From positions 1-30,062 of the forward strand of contig SGPL01000412.1 in the NCBI GenBank assembly GCA_004802705.1: DNA of 30,062 bases, given 5' to 3'. The stretch's first letter is position 1. Each line of letters begins with the position of its first letter. The translations under genes and the position numbers were made by a program. The notes under the pieces were generated by a model. That model saw only the letters and a program-made list of their open reading frames with translations. It searched no databases and was not told the DNA's origin. Positions 1 to 10,844 of this stretch are shown one piece after another. Origin of the DNA: Bondarzewia mesenterica. Taxonomy: Eukaryota; Basidiomycota; Agaricomycetes; Russulales; Bondarzewiaceae.

Positions 1-62
1 CACCACCTCCCATAATCTGTCGCGTTTGTGGGCGCGTGTTGGAATGCGCGCCGAACACACAG

Positions 63-139
63 CCCAAGAGGCACTCGAATTCGGCATCGTCGACGGGATC
101 CTCGAGAGGCGTCCCAAATTCGAGGGCGACGGTGCTTGA
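63..139 (+). CDS. ClpP-like ATP-dependent protease, C-terminal exon (partial)
   Basis: This is the last exon of a gene that begins left of the window. An acceptor (CACACAG, ending at 62) precedes an open frame that finishes with AQEALEFGIVDGILERR, a short acidic tail and TGA at 137-139. The QEAxEFGxVDxIL pattern is the C-terminal signature of ClpP, the serine peptidase that forms the chamber of the Clp protease; in fungi it acts in the mitochondrial matrix with ClpX. The exon starts in phase 1 (one base of the Ala codon comes from the previous exon), and about 25 residues are visible. The catalytic Ser-His-Asp residues lie outside the window, so the call rests on the tail alone. The gene converges on the ADAM protease gene. 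Confidence 0.6.
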
Positions 140-712
140 GCTTCCCCCCCCCCCCCGTCCTCTAGAGGATTTCGGTTTGGTCGCGGGTCCGGAGTTTATG
201 TCCTACATAGCGTCGGACGGTGTAATTCATAGACCCCTCTCATGTCCCCACTCAGTCCCACCCCCTCCATCATTGACGCCGGCGGCGGGAGAACGCCCCC
301 CCAACGCGCGCAGGTGGGGCTGAGTACACTAAGTCAATAAATATACGCGTGTTGTATGTCACGCAGATCTTCAAATTCTCTTCACGCTCGAAAGTCTGGC
401 ACCGATCGCCGAACGCGCAGAGGACATCGGCTCGTCACCCAAACATCCACTCAAATTGACTCAAATTGCAGGGGCAACGCCCGGCCGGATAGAGATAACT
501 GTCAAAGATGAGGGAAAAAATGAAAGCAAAGTATCGAAATCCGAAACGTCTCTGCACGCGCGAACGATCGTACACCACACCTCCCCTCCCTCCCTCTCTC
601 CTCCGACCGTCCAAAAGTCTCAGCACATACAACGCACCAAAAAAAAACGCGATGGTACGAATCAGAATCCTCTAAGCAACACAGCAAAAGTCGAGTGACC
701 GGTGGGCAAGTC
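140..712. other. Intergenic region between convergent genes
   Basis: This stretch holds the 3' ends of the ClpP-like gene (+) and the ADAM gene (-). It begins with a run of 13 C (144-156) just after the ClpP stop codon and has a CT-rich patch near 580-605. I see no coding sequence here. The short open frames on both strands lack family motifs and consistent splice signals. Confidence 0.6.
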
Positions 713-3700
713 TCACGCCCCGGGTCCATTGTACAGCGTCTCGTCCACCCACCGCGAGCGCCCCCCGCTCTCCCTGCGCAAAACCGACCGCGATCCGTCC
801 CGCTTGTGCGCGGGCGCCCTATCAAGCAGCACGACATCGCAAAGCACCAAGGATCCGTCAGCCGTCTAAATCAAATGCAGACACCTCACGCAAGCTTCGG
901 AGGTGTGGGGGAGGGGGGCTATGCACTCACCCAGGTATGACAGGATAGGGACCTGCCTGCTGCTGCTGCTGCTGCTGCTGCGGATTCCACGCCACGCCGG
1001 GCACGGGGCCCCTGAAGCTGGGAATGCGTTCACCGCGGTAGCCTGCCAAGACCGGTACGGAGACGGGTGGAGGGCGCTTGGTGCCGCGGGTGCAGCACCG
1101 CCTGATGCCTAGGAAAAAGTAAAAAGTATGGGTGAGATAAATAAAAGAATCCGGAGGAAAAGAGAAAAAGAGGCAGCGTACCCGCTACGAGGCCCCAGAG
1201 GATGAGGATGGCGGCGATGGCGACGATGACGGTGACCGGGATTGATATTTGGAGGTTCTCGACGTACCAGGCCTGTGTGGGGATCGGTCAAAGGGAGGGG
1301 CGGGACAGTCGCGCGGCGACGCACCTTTGCCGTATCGAGCAAGCTGCCTGCTCGACACGCTCCGCTGGCGCAGGTACCGCCATATCCTAAACCAAATCAA
1401 CGAGGCGGTTCGTTTCGCACGTCGTGAATGTGCTTACCACACGGAGAACCGTCGACGAGCGACGAATCGAGCACGATGCACTGGTTGGACGAATTGGGAT
1501 CCAAGCATGACACTTGACACGACTTGTCGTCTTTGCTCGGACACGCCTGCGTCAGTCCCATCGACGAGCCGACCTGCTGGCATTGCTCTGTTGGACCAGT
1601 CAATATTTTAAATCGTGAGCAACTGTTTTTCAAGCACTCACGGCTCAGAGACGTGCACTGTCCGCTCGCACACGCCAGCCCGTTCGACCCGCAACTCTTC
1701 CCGTTCGCCGCGAACACGTCCGCAGGGCAGCTGCTCGACGTGCCCGTGCACATCTCCGGCGTGTCGCAACTCGCGTCCTTCGCCGCCCGACACACCTGCG
1801 TCGCAGGCGCGAACTGGCACGCCCCCGTGCAACACGCGCTGCTATCCGGATCGCACACAGACCCCGCCGTGAACTTGCACGTCGACGCGTCGCAGCACGT
1901 CGAATTGCTCCCCACCCCCGGGTCACAGTCCTCTCCGTCCTCCACGATCCCGTTCCCGCACATCTGGAGCGAGATCGTCCGCTCGGACGAGCTCGGATCG
2001 ACTAGGCAGCTCGTGTTCAGCTTACCGGCCGAGCTCGTCCCTTGAATCAACGAGCCTGGGAGAGATCCAAAATTAAATCGGGCACGGAACGACGGGACAG
2101 CGTCGATGGCTGCAGTGGCTATCGGTCATGGGCTTACAGATATTACCGAGGGTGCAGGATGAGAACTGCATCTCCCCGTCCGTGGCCACGGGGCTCATGA
2201 TGAACTGAGAGTTGGCGTTACAGGTACTGGTCGACAGCGGACAACACGGGGTCGTGCTGTTACAACCATCGGTACACTGCGTCACAAAACCATGAGTTCA
2301 TCGCGTAGATAGCATTCTATAAACAAGTAAACACTTACATCGTGCTAAGGAAAGTCAGAAGACGGTCAATTTCGATTGTCGCGACAGAAAACAAGAAAAA
2401 AGAGATACGACAACTGACAATGGCACCGAAATTATGGCCCGTCTCGTGCGCGACGACCTGCCATTCTACACGACCGGCAGTCGACACCGCCGTGCCGGAT
2501 ACAGTGGAGGAGTTGTCGCCGGACGCAGTCTGCTGGCAAAGCGTCGCGAGCCAGGCGATGCCGACCTCGGTCCCGGTCGGGCACCCGCTCATGAGATGCC
2601 AGAGTCCGGCGCCGTCGTTGCCTTTCTTTCCGCGCCACTGTGAGAACAGCGACAGGCGCTGATCGAGCTGGACGTTGCTGCAGTCCACGTTCCAGGGGAT
2701 GCTGGCGTCCGCGGTGGTCGGGCATCTGTTTGCGGATTGTTCAGACGGGACGTGAGGCGAAGGAGGAGAAAGATACGGCGCGCATCTTACGTCGAATTTT
2801 GGATCTGGAGCTCGATGATACCCAGACTGACGTTAAACGTGTTCTGCGATGGGAGGGGTTTTTTTTTTGTTGGATTCACATCGGTTTCCAACGTCAGAGT
2901 CCAAACTGTGAGCGCGCACACCAACCACACATACCTTGTAGAGTGCGCTGGCGGTATTCCAAACCTTCAATATTTGCTGCGTCGCGTTTTGCTGAGAACC
3001 ATATGTCTGTACGTATTCACAGTCCGCCGCCACGCCCATGTAGATCTAAAAACAACGAACTGAGAAACATCCTGATCCAACCGATCGCTGCATCGCCTTG
3101 ATTTGAACGTACGACTTTCTGCGTCTTTGGGCAGCCCGCAGTTTGACCTATGACATTCGAAAAACTGCGTCACCGCCCGCGCGAGTCAGCAGCCATCAGA
3201 TTGTAGAGCAGCGTGGAGCCCAGAAACCGTAAAAAAAAACGCACTTGGAGCTCATTCCGCCACCGGCGACGTCGTCGCGTTTGCCGAACGTATCTATATA
3301 GGAAGACTCGATGAAACCGAAAGGATCAACCCACGGGCTCACAGCCGGCTTACGCAGCACGGGATTGTTGTCAGTGTTCCACGGGAGCCTGTCATGCCCA
3401 CACGTCCGCGGGCCCCCAATGCCGAACACCCCGTCACCATCATCGAGCATCACAGGACGACCCTCCAGCGCCGCAACATGCTCGCGCACGCTCATCACAT
3501 CCGAATCTCGCCAGATGACAAGCGACGCGTCGGGGTCACCGTCCAGAGCTTGGGGATCGAGATCGAGTTTTCCGCGGAGGTAATTGTCCTTGGTTATGAT
3601 ATGGTGCACGACGCCTCGCACGGAAAACGCGCCCTCGAACACGGGTGCGCGTCCCCGCTCGCTATCACCCTGGTCGTGCACCACGATGCGCGCCCACCCG

Positions 3701-4261
3701 AGCGCATCATCCGGGCGTGCGATGACGCCCGCGGCGTCCTGTCGCATACGGGTGGGCGAGAGCGATGCGGGGATGACGTGTCCGTAATACGCCTTGATGG
3801 AGGAAGGGAGGAGGGGTTCAGTATGGGTAGGAAGGCTCTTGCCGTCTGGTCCGGTGGTGTAGTAAGTGATGCGGGCTGATGGATGGATGAGATGCTCGTT
3901 CGGGCGTAGATGCAGATGAAAAGTATCGTCAAACGCGGAGAGCGTGAGCCGGAAGGAGTCGGTGTGGTGTAATGTGTTCGAGTCGGGTGAGAAGGCATTA
4001 CGGTGGAGGTCGATCGAGCGCGACGGGAGGCGGTGACGGGGGAGGATTTCGATTGCGAGTGTGGAGGGGTGCGCGATGCGCTTAAGAGGGCGCGGGGCTG
4101 AGCTGGAGCCTAGACATCACATCGGGCGCACGAGGGGAGAGACTCAGGCGACGGGCTTGGTTGGAGACGAGAGAAGCCAGTGCGCGCTACGCACCTGATG
4201 CTACGGAGAGACATGCCAGAAAGACGACGGCCAGCGCATGGATTCGATTGAAGAGGGCCAT
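713..4261 (-). CDS. ADAM-type membrane-anchored zinc metalloprotease
   Basis: Fourteen exons: 4195-4261, 3245-4109, 3113-3164, 2935-3045, 2791-2843, 2419-2725, 2339-2344, 2138-2276, 1642-2055, 1438-1587, 1325-1386, 1182-1272, 931-1108, 713-818. They total 2601 nt (866 aa). Order of parts: signal peptide (MALFNRIHALAVVFLACLSV), propeptide, reprolysin-type catalytic domain with zinc site HETGHNFGAIHD at about 476-487, disintegrin-like domain opening at CGNGIVEDGEDCDPG (about 566), Cys-rich stretch, one membrane helix at about 750-772, and a cytoplasmic tail with eight consecutive Gln followed by an Arg/Ser-rich end. Known for the family: cleavage of surface or secreted proteins at the plasma membrane or in the secretory path. 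The third zinc-ligand His lies on the 6-nt exon 2339-2344. The start is the only Met that gives a signal peptide and joins the propeptide frame. The substrate is unknown. Confidence 0.93.
931..1108 (-). repeat. Exon 13 of the ADAM gene, carrying a CAG/polyglutamine tract
   Basis: Within this exon, eight consecutive CAG codons (CTG on the plus strand, 957-980) give Gln8 in the predicted cytoplasmic tail, between a Pro/Val-rich stretch and a Pro/Tyr-containing stretch. It is a pure trinucleotide repeat and so likely to vary in length between strains. Confidence 0.8.
2339..2344 (-). other. 6-nt microexon (His-Asp) of the ADAM gene
   Basis: The six bases CACGAT on the minus strand lie between an acceptor (CCTTAG) and a strong donor (GTAAGTG). 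They encode His-Asp, the end of the HExGHxxGxxHD zinc motif. The flanking introns are 74 nt (2345-2418) and 62 nt (2277-2338). The upstream exon ends on a codon boundary after GAI and the downstream exon starts on one with CTDGC, so the microexon is in frame. Skipping it would also keep the frame but would remove the third zinc ligand. Confidence 0.85.
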
Positions 4262-4925
4262 ATGAAAGAAAAACGAAAGCGATCCCGACCTGTACAGAGA
4301 AAGAGCACACCAAATGGACCGGCAGGTGATGAGAGAGTCTTTATGGGAAATGAACGGCGCTTGGAAATCGTACCTGCGGGAGAAAAAAGAAGGACCAAGG
4401 TAAGTGAGTACAGCAGGGCAAGGGCCAAGGAGCGGCAACGCAAAAAGCAGGCAGCCAAGCAAGTAACAGTCGTGGGTGCCGGTGAGGCTTTTGACGCCTG
4501 TGACCGGCTTTTAGCAAGATGTGCTCGGCGACCTCAAACGTTACGTTGATGCTGTGCGACCCCGCCCACTGCGTCGTTACGCGACCTTGATTTGGTTCCG
4601 TGCAGTCCATATTGATACACTACACTTATTTGCAATTTGCGCGAACAGATATTCGTTCCCTCATTTCTTGCGAGTCATCTTAATTCATGTCTCACGAGAA
4701 GGATCCGAACCCAGCGAATGGATATTCTGAGCGAGAAAAAAAAAGCCCAACCACACAGTACAGCGTATCAAGCGAAGCGTAAAGTACGATACTATGAAGA
4801 ACAACCAAGACGAACAAACAAAGCGGTATACAAGAACGAACGCGTAGCAAGTCCCTGAAAGCACGCAAGACAGCCTCCATCTACCCCCATCCAATCATAG
4901 ACACACTCCTGCACGCCCGCGACGT
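4262..4925. other. Intergenic region, ADAM promoter side
   Basis: This lies between two minus-strand genes and should hold the promoter and 5' leader of the ADAM gene and the 3' end of the secreted 's17-like' gene. A minus-strand open frame around 4490-4610 is too short and unfamiliar to call. I see no clear TATA box or other element. Confidence 0.5.
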
Positions 4926-6219
4926 TTAGTACGCGGCGCGAGAGATACGGCTACGGCGGCCGGTCTTGCCCTTGGCAGTACCAACATTCCCTTTGTTCGT
5001 GCCCGTGCCCTTGCCGGCAGCGGCAGAAGCAGTCGAAGCTGCTGCAGCCGATGCAGAGGTCGCAGCAGCCGTTGAGTTCGAAGCGGCCTTGCCGCCAGCA
5101 GCTGCACCTGCACCTGCACCTCCAACAGTGAACTACCAAAACGTATGTCAGATTCCCTTTGCTCGGACAAACAAGATGGGATCGGAGAAAAATGACATAC
5201 GTAAGCGACATCGTCCAAAGACCCGTGCTGCGCAACAGCAACAAGGACTGGCTGGTGGTTAGCTGCGGCATTGATCGACGAGATCTTGTAGACACCGGCG
5301 GGAAGGCCACTCGTGACGTCAGCAGTGACAATGCCATTCGACGCGGCCTCGTTGATGCCCTTGAAGAACGCGAACACGTTCGGGTTTGTTGGCGTCGTCT
5401 GGTCGAGTGAGGTGAGTGCCTCAATCACGACGTGCGTGTGGCCGATGATGCTGCCCTGCGCGTTGACCTGCTGGGGCGCCGAGTAGTAGTTGGCCTGCGC
5501 GTTCGTGAAAGTACCAGTCTGAATGTTCTGGATGGCCATCTGGATCGTGAACGCCGTGTTCGCCTGGAGCGAGGTATCCGTGTTCTTGGGGAAGACGAAT
5601 TTCGAAGAAGGCATGTTCGTCGTCGCGGCGATGATACCCATAGGCGCGGGGTTACATGAACCTGCGGAACGCGTCAATTCTCGCTCACAAAAGCTGAGGG
5701 ACAATATGAATTACCGGTCTTGATTTGCTGGCCGTTCGTGATGGGTTTGCCGGGGACAGTCGCGCAGAAGTTGATGAAGTTGTTCGAGGACGTCAGGGAA
5801 GCGGATTGACCGGCCGTGGGGGTCTCCTGACCATTACTCTCGAAGCCAGTTGCGAGGACCGAATTGTCGAGTGCTAGAAAAGATGATACGGCGAATGAAT
5901 AAAGATGAAACACAAATGTTGTCTACTACTCACTCAGCGAGGTCTGAAGATTCCCGCTGTTGGCCGCAGCGGCAGCAGTCGTAGAAGCGGCGGCGGCGGC
6001 GCTCGAGGCGGCAGTCGTAGAGGCGGCAGCGTTGCCTTTGTTGGTGTTACCCTTGTTGTTGTTGTTGGCCGCGTTATTGCCGCCCTTATTATTAGCGGTG
6101 TTACCGGCGCGTCCAAATCCTCCGAAGCGGTTGTTCTGGCGCTCGAAAACGGCAGCGGAGGCAGACTGAGCGAAGAGAGGGAGGAGGACGACAAGGGAGG
6201 AAATAGCAGAGAACTTCAT
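4926..6219 (-). CDS. Secreted protein of the basidiomycete family often labelled 'ribosomal protein s17'
   Basis: Four exons: 5934-6219, 5715-5873, 5201-5661, 4926-5132. They total 1113 nt (370 aa). Residues 1-22 form a signal peptide (MKFSAISSLVVLLPLFAQSA). A low-complexity Asn/Gly/Lys/Ala region follows to about residue 90. The conserved domain runs to about 305, with ATGFESNGQ, SSNNFINFC, GHTHVVIEAL, FAFFKGIN and NHQPVLVAVAQHGSLDD. The tail is Gly/Ala/Ser-rich and ends in a basic RRSRISRAAY. The domain is typical of an extracellular basidiomycete family with no known biochemical role. The ribosomal label seen in databases has no support: there is a signal peptide and no S17 fold motif. Four exons joined at perfect frame make the model firm. 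Confidence 0.88.
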
Positions 6220-6600
6220 GATGGCTGTACGAAAAAGTGACCGGACTTGGCTTCACAGAAGTCGAAAAGAACGAGATGGGAATGGATCCTTGAAAGACTG
6301 GAGACGGTCATTGTGAGAGCCAAAGCGAAAAGAAAACAGGACTTACAAAGAAGGAGAAAAAGCAGCACTGCTGCGAGAAAAAGTCGGATGGGGGAGGTGA
6401 GTGGGAGACTGGGAGAAGGAAAGCGCTGTGTGGGCAGAATTTATAAGGTAAAGTTGGCTGGCTCGGGAGCACCGGTGTTGTCTCTAAGGGAACTATTGGA
6501 TAAGCGGAAGGGAGGTCCGGGATTGGCTGAGCTAAGAATAGCGCTCACGTGAGAGGAACGTTGCTAATTGGAAGACGGCTTGCAAGCGGCTTGCATTCCA
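6220..6600. promoter_or_regulatory. Promoter region of the 's17-like' gene
   Basis: This 381-base stretch lies upstream of the minus-strand 's17-like' gene and downstream of the SAP30-like gene. A TATAAA-type element on the minus strand sits near 6440, about 220 bases before the start codon. I see no coding sequence. Confidence 0.4.
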
Positions 6601-7416
6601 TCAAGCGGCCAACTTTTGGGCGACTGCAAAAGACCGTGCTCTGACCGCGCCCATGAATGCGGCGAGGGTATCACCCTCCTTGACGACATTCGACTCAAAG
6701 TGGGCTTGAGCGATCGTTGCCAGCACCCTCTCCACATCCCCCACATCCCCCAAAATTGGTGTCCGCCTCGGGACCTCCTCTTCTGCCAGTCGCGAGCTTC
6801 GTCGTCGGCTTTGTTCCCGTGACCCCCGTCGCGGTCGGTTCGCAGGCGTGATGCTCACTGCCGGACTCAGTCCCCGAGACGCGCTTCGAGGTCCTTGCAA
6901 AAGCGACGAGGGCGGTGGCGGGTCTAGCGCCGTGAGCGGTGATGGGTACACGTGCGGTATCAGATCGTACTGATTCAAATAGCGGTGAAGCGCCTCCTTG
7001 GGCAGTGTACCGAAATCTATCTGTCAGTGTGAATGCGAACGTTAATTCAGCGTGTGATGAGACCTGTGATTTTGATGCAATATGTGACGCGCGGAAATGG
7101 CTCTCATTCCGACAGTTCACGCCGCGCCTGTGAGGGAGAGAGGTCGGTTGGAAATATGTACAACACTCACAATCGAAGCACGCCTCTCGTCCTCCGACCC
7201 CCTGCGCCCCTGCGCCGACGCACCAATGTGTCCTGTCGCTGCCGCGTCCACCCGCTTCCGCTTCACCCTAGGCTCCCCCTCCGCCTTGTCCCCAGCCTGT
7301 CTTTTCCCACCTGCACTCGACGGACCCATGTACGCCGCGTCGTCGTTCTGTCTTCTGCGCGCTTGGTTGCGCGAGCGTGAGTTCGATGGTTGAGTAGTGT
7401 TCATCATGGCAGACAT
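6601..7416 (-). CDS. SAP30-like Sin3-binding domain protein (histone deacetylase complex)
   Basis: Two exons, 7171-7416 and 6601-7020, give 221 aa. Residues 1-82 are a basic, Ser/Arg/Lys-rich disordered segment containing a nuclear-localisation-like PRVKRKR. Exon 2 opens with the Sin3-binding pattern DFGTLPKEALHRYLNQYDL and continues with IPHVYPSPLTA, PPPPSSLL, NRPRRGSREQSRRRSSRL and an ILGDVGDVERVLATIAQAHF helix. The first motif matches the SAP30 C-terminal domain, which docks the Rpd3/HDAC1 complex on Sin3, and the linker is typical of fungal homologues. I infer a nuclear corepressor role. The protein is short, with no zinc finger visible at the N-terminus. The 150-nt intron starts GTGAGT and ends CTGACAG. 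Confidence 0.68.
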
Positions 7417-10400
7417 GGTTGGAATCGTGAATGTCGGAGAACAAGTTCAAGTTAGGAAACGCGTCGACTGCGCACGGCCACTCCCACGCGATTCTTGAAG
7501 CGTACCCTGTCTTGGCATCCGACCTCTCACGTTCTCTGAGTACGCGCTTCCTTTATCTTCCAAAAATCCCGCGCGCTGCAGTTCTCACCGGGCCTGTACG
7601 ACTGACACGGTCTGTGCGAATGTGTCGATTGATCAACCTGACACCAACTCACAAATCCTCCGGCATGATCCATGCATTCGGGTACAGTACATCGACGACG
7701 TCATCTCTCCGTTTTTGTTTGTGTTTTGTTTGTGTTTTGTCTCTGCAATGTCAGGCCCACCAAACTTCACGTTGAGCTCAACATCACCTATTGTTCCTAG
7801 TAAGGACCATCCTCAAGGCCTCGCGCCCATTGTCAAACCCTTGATTATTTTCATGACATCTTGGGCGTGCGCGGACCCGTCGCGTCCTCGATCACCAACA
7901 AAACCCCCTTCCCCTGAACGCATCAAAGGGATGCAGATGTGATGGCACAGATGCATCGGCCCTTCACGCTAACCCGAAGGGCTATCCGAAACGCGAAAAC
8001 ATACTCACATGCATTCGTAGATTCGGTGGTTCTGAGCATGCGGATGTTATACAGAACCCGCATTGCATGCGCACCTATGTCGGCCTTTCTCAACAACGGC
8101 AACAAGTAAGTATCTTGTTCTGTTCATCTCTTCTGGATCCCGACAAATCCATTCCCGGCATCGTGCTTCGCCAAAGGTCTTTACTGTAAATCAACTGTAA
8201 ATCATGATCAGGTACATGCTGCAGTCAGCCCACGGGTCCACAGGTCCGTCGCAATGTCTCATCCTGGTCTCATCCCATCTCAACCTGTGATGACCTCGGA
8301 GGAATCATGATACATACATCACAGTGAGTGATTCGCGGCCATCACGGTGGAGATGGGCCCATCCAAAACATAGTGTGTGTATATATAGCGCAGGCAGTAG
8401 CGCTCGACCCTCCTCCGTAGGTAGGGCGCGCACGCCTCCCTATACCTCCATCCTCCATTCCTCCATCGGTCCTTTTGTTTTTTTCCTTCTTCTTCACCGT
8501 CTCCTGATTTTGTTTGATTTTGCCCTTTCGCCGCTTCGCCTTCTTTGCTTCCATGAACACGCTCTCGCCACGTGCCCGCACTCCCCGTTGCTCAGTGCTT
8601 AGTACGCGCTGTGGCGTCGCGGCGAGATCGGTGAAGGCGTAGTCTGATATCCAGGGCCGCGACGGTGACATCAACCGGTCGTTATCTGATATGGGACACA
8701 GTATCTCAGTCTCTCTCTCTCATTTCATGAGAATGGAATCTCGGCACAGCTGCGTTGCTCATTCTATGGTTGCATGCCTTCGGACCCGTTCGTCCGAGGC
8801 GATCGAACAGCGCGGGGTACATGCATACTGGATGCCGATCAAATCGTGTCGAAAGCCTGAATTTCTCCGAGATCAAGTTTCGAGAATCCAATCAGAAAAA
8901 ATCTGTGAGCTCCACAAAAAATATTCATTTTCTCATGCGGTACTTATACACGCAGGCCGTCTGGTCGCCTTCGCTTCTATGATAGTGGAGCTCAACTGCC
9001 CCCGCGACTCACGGCCAAATTCATCGTCATCTTCAGGTTTCACATTTAAATGCGCCGTAACGACGACGACGACGAAGGCTACTTACCTGTCAATATTGGG
9101 ACGCGCTGGTCCTCGATACAGCCTGAGCGCGCCGACTGGTCATCAAACCTTCTCCTCCAGCTCCAGCTCCAGCATGACCGGATATCGATACGCGTAGGGC
9201 ACGGCACACGCCCTCGCTACATGTCTATTCTTGATCTGGAATTGTCAATCAGGCCACAAACACACCCTTGAGCGGACATTCCGCATGCAGTGCTCGTGCT
9301 TCTGCCGTCGGTGTATATAAGCACGAGCCACCTTCGAATTCCTAGGTAACTGGTCGTCCTCCTGGCTGTCCTGGCTGTCCTGTCGCTTGCCACACCTGTG
9401 ATCCTCGGCCTCCACCCCAAGTACTCGCTCGTCTTTGTCTCTCGCGGCCTGATGCTGGACGGCCACCTGGGTGTACTTATAGGGACAGACCTGTTCGTTT
9501 GTACGTCGCCGCCGGAGACTCACATACGTTCACGCTGGCACTGCAGACGAGCTCATCAACCTATTCTCCAACCCCTCATTCGCGACAAACACCCATCATG
9601 CGCATATACTAAGTCATGACTGGGACCCTCGACCTCGTCACGCCCGCGACGACGTTGCTCAGACAGTCTTTGAAAACACTCCTACGGTTGCTGTCCGTTG
9701 CACTGTCCCGTCCCTCGCTGGGATCGGACTTGGAGGTGGTAAGGGAGAGGACGCGGGGTGCAGTCGCATCGTCTAGTAAGTTGCCTGTCTCTATCAGACA
9801 ACCATGGGATTATCGCTGTAGACGTTGGGATGATAGGTCGCTTGGCTGGTCAGTGAGCACACGAGCTTGAGTACTGACCGGCACCTCTTGAGCTTGGGTG
9901 CCGAAGTGACGTTTACAGGCAGCCCGTCCGCGCGATCCTGAGTGCCGCGGATGAATGTGCTCCTCCTTTAAGCCTTCAAGTACCAGAGTGCGACCGTCGA
10001 CCGTGTGTACATGTTCACCGTCCGACTGTGACAGGCGTTCAAGAAACGTAGGGACGAATATATGCGCATGCGAATATCGCAAGCTCAAGTCTCCGACCAA
10101 TTGCGACGTATGTTCTCTTCGTCGTCCTTCCTCATTATGTACTTATCCGTCGACTCGCACGTTGTCATGCGTACTCCGAGCTGAACGATAAGGAAAAGGG
10201 TTCGCGTCGCATTTTCCTCGCTGCGATACTTACTTATCGTAAGGTAACAGGATGAAGAATCCCAGGTCGCGTCGCTGACAGATGCGCACGGCCAGGGGGC
10301 GCGTGCGTGCACTTGGTCTTCCCTGGCGTTGACGCGGTGACGACGAGTGGGGCTGTCGAAGGTTCGAAATGACGATTCCTGTTTCTTAGGTCTTATCCCC

Positions 10401-10844
10401 CACAAAGATGGATAGAAATGGCATGTACATACACCATGCTTGGCATCGACGGTCGTCCATACCTGATCTTCATTGAATTCGCTCCGTTCACTGAGATGGT
10501 GAATTCTGATTATACAAGCCCATAAAACATGACATGTAGCCTAGACGGCTGTGCGTACACGGGGAGATGACATCGATGGATACAAATAGCGAAAGGATAG
10601 TGGTACACTGCGGGATATCGACCCTGATCCTAGTCATACACGCGCGAAGGGAGGGATATAAATGCGAGAGTCGCGTCGCGTTGCTGCACTAGACTCGGTG
10701 TACGATACCAGTATCGTCGTCGTCGTCGCTGTGGATCATCGACATCGCGGATGACCGTGATCGCATCCTCGATCCTCCTACTGCTTCATATACGTACAAC
10801 GCCCTGCTCTCCCCCGTCCCCGCCCTCATCCCCCGTTGCCGTCA
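7417..10844. other. Gene-poor 3.4 kb region
   Basis: I can support no protein-coding gene here. Open frames are short, lack family motifs and do not join through good splice sites. Three plus-strand TATA-like elements occur: TATATATA 8380-8387, TATATAA 9314-9320 and TATAAA 10657-10662. The first is followed by a pyrimidine-rich stretch (about 8471-8552) running straight into an ATG at 8553, which opens only 29 codons. Candidate short frames are at 9616-9870 (+) and 10751-10990 (+). The latter begins with a hydrophobic MTVIASSILLLLH but continues as low-complexity Pro/Ser/Thr, antisense to the neighbouring gene. Unannotated RNAs or small secreted proteins are possible. Confidence 0.4.
8380..8552 (+). 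promoter_or_regulatory. TATA box and CT-rich leader, candidate promoter
   Basis: TATATATA is followed about 90 bases later by a strand-biased C/T stretch that ends at an ATG (8553). This arrangement is typical of strongly expressed fungal genes. No long frame follows, so the transcript may be spliced soon after the ATG or be non-coding. Confidence 0.35.

Noticed and set aside
36..323. 95-codon plus-strand frame at the left end
   Set aside because: It overlaps the ClpP tail in another frame and reads through the C13 run; its composition is not protein-like.
502..837. 111-codon minus-strand frame
   Set aside because: It overlaps the last ADAM exon in the wrong frame; the frame ending RWVDETLYNG is the one joined by the intron 819-930.
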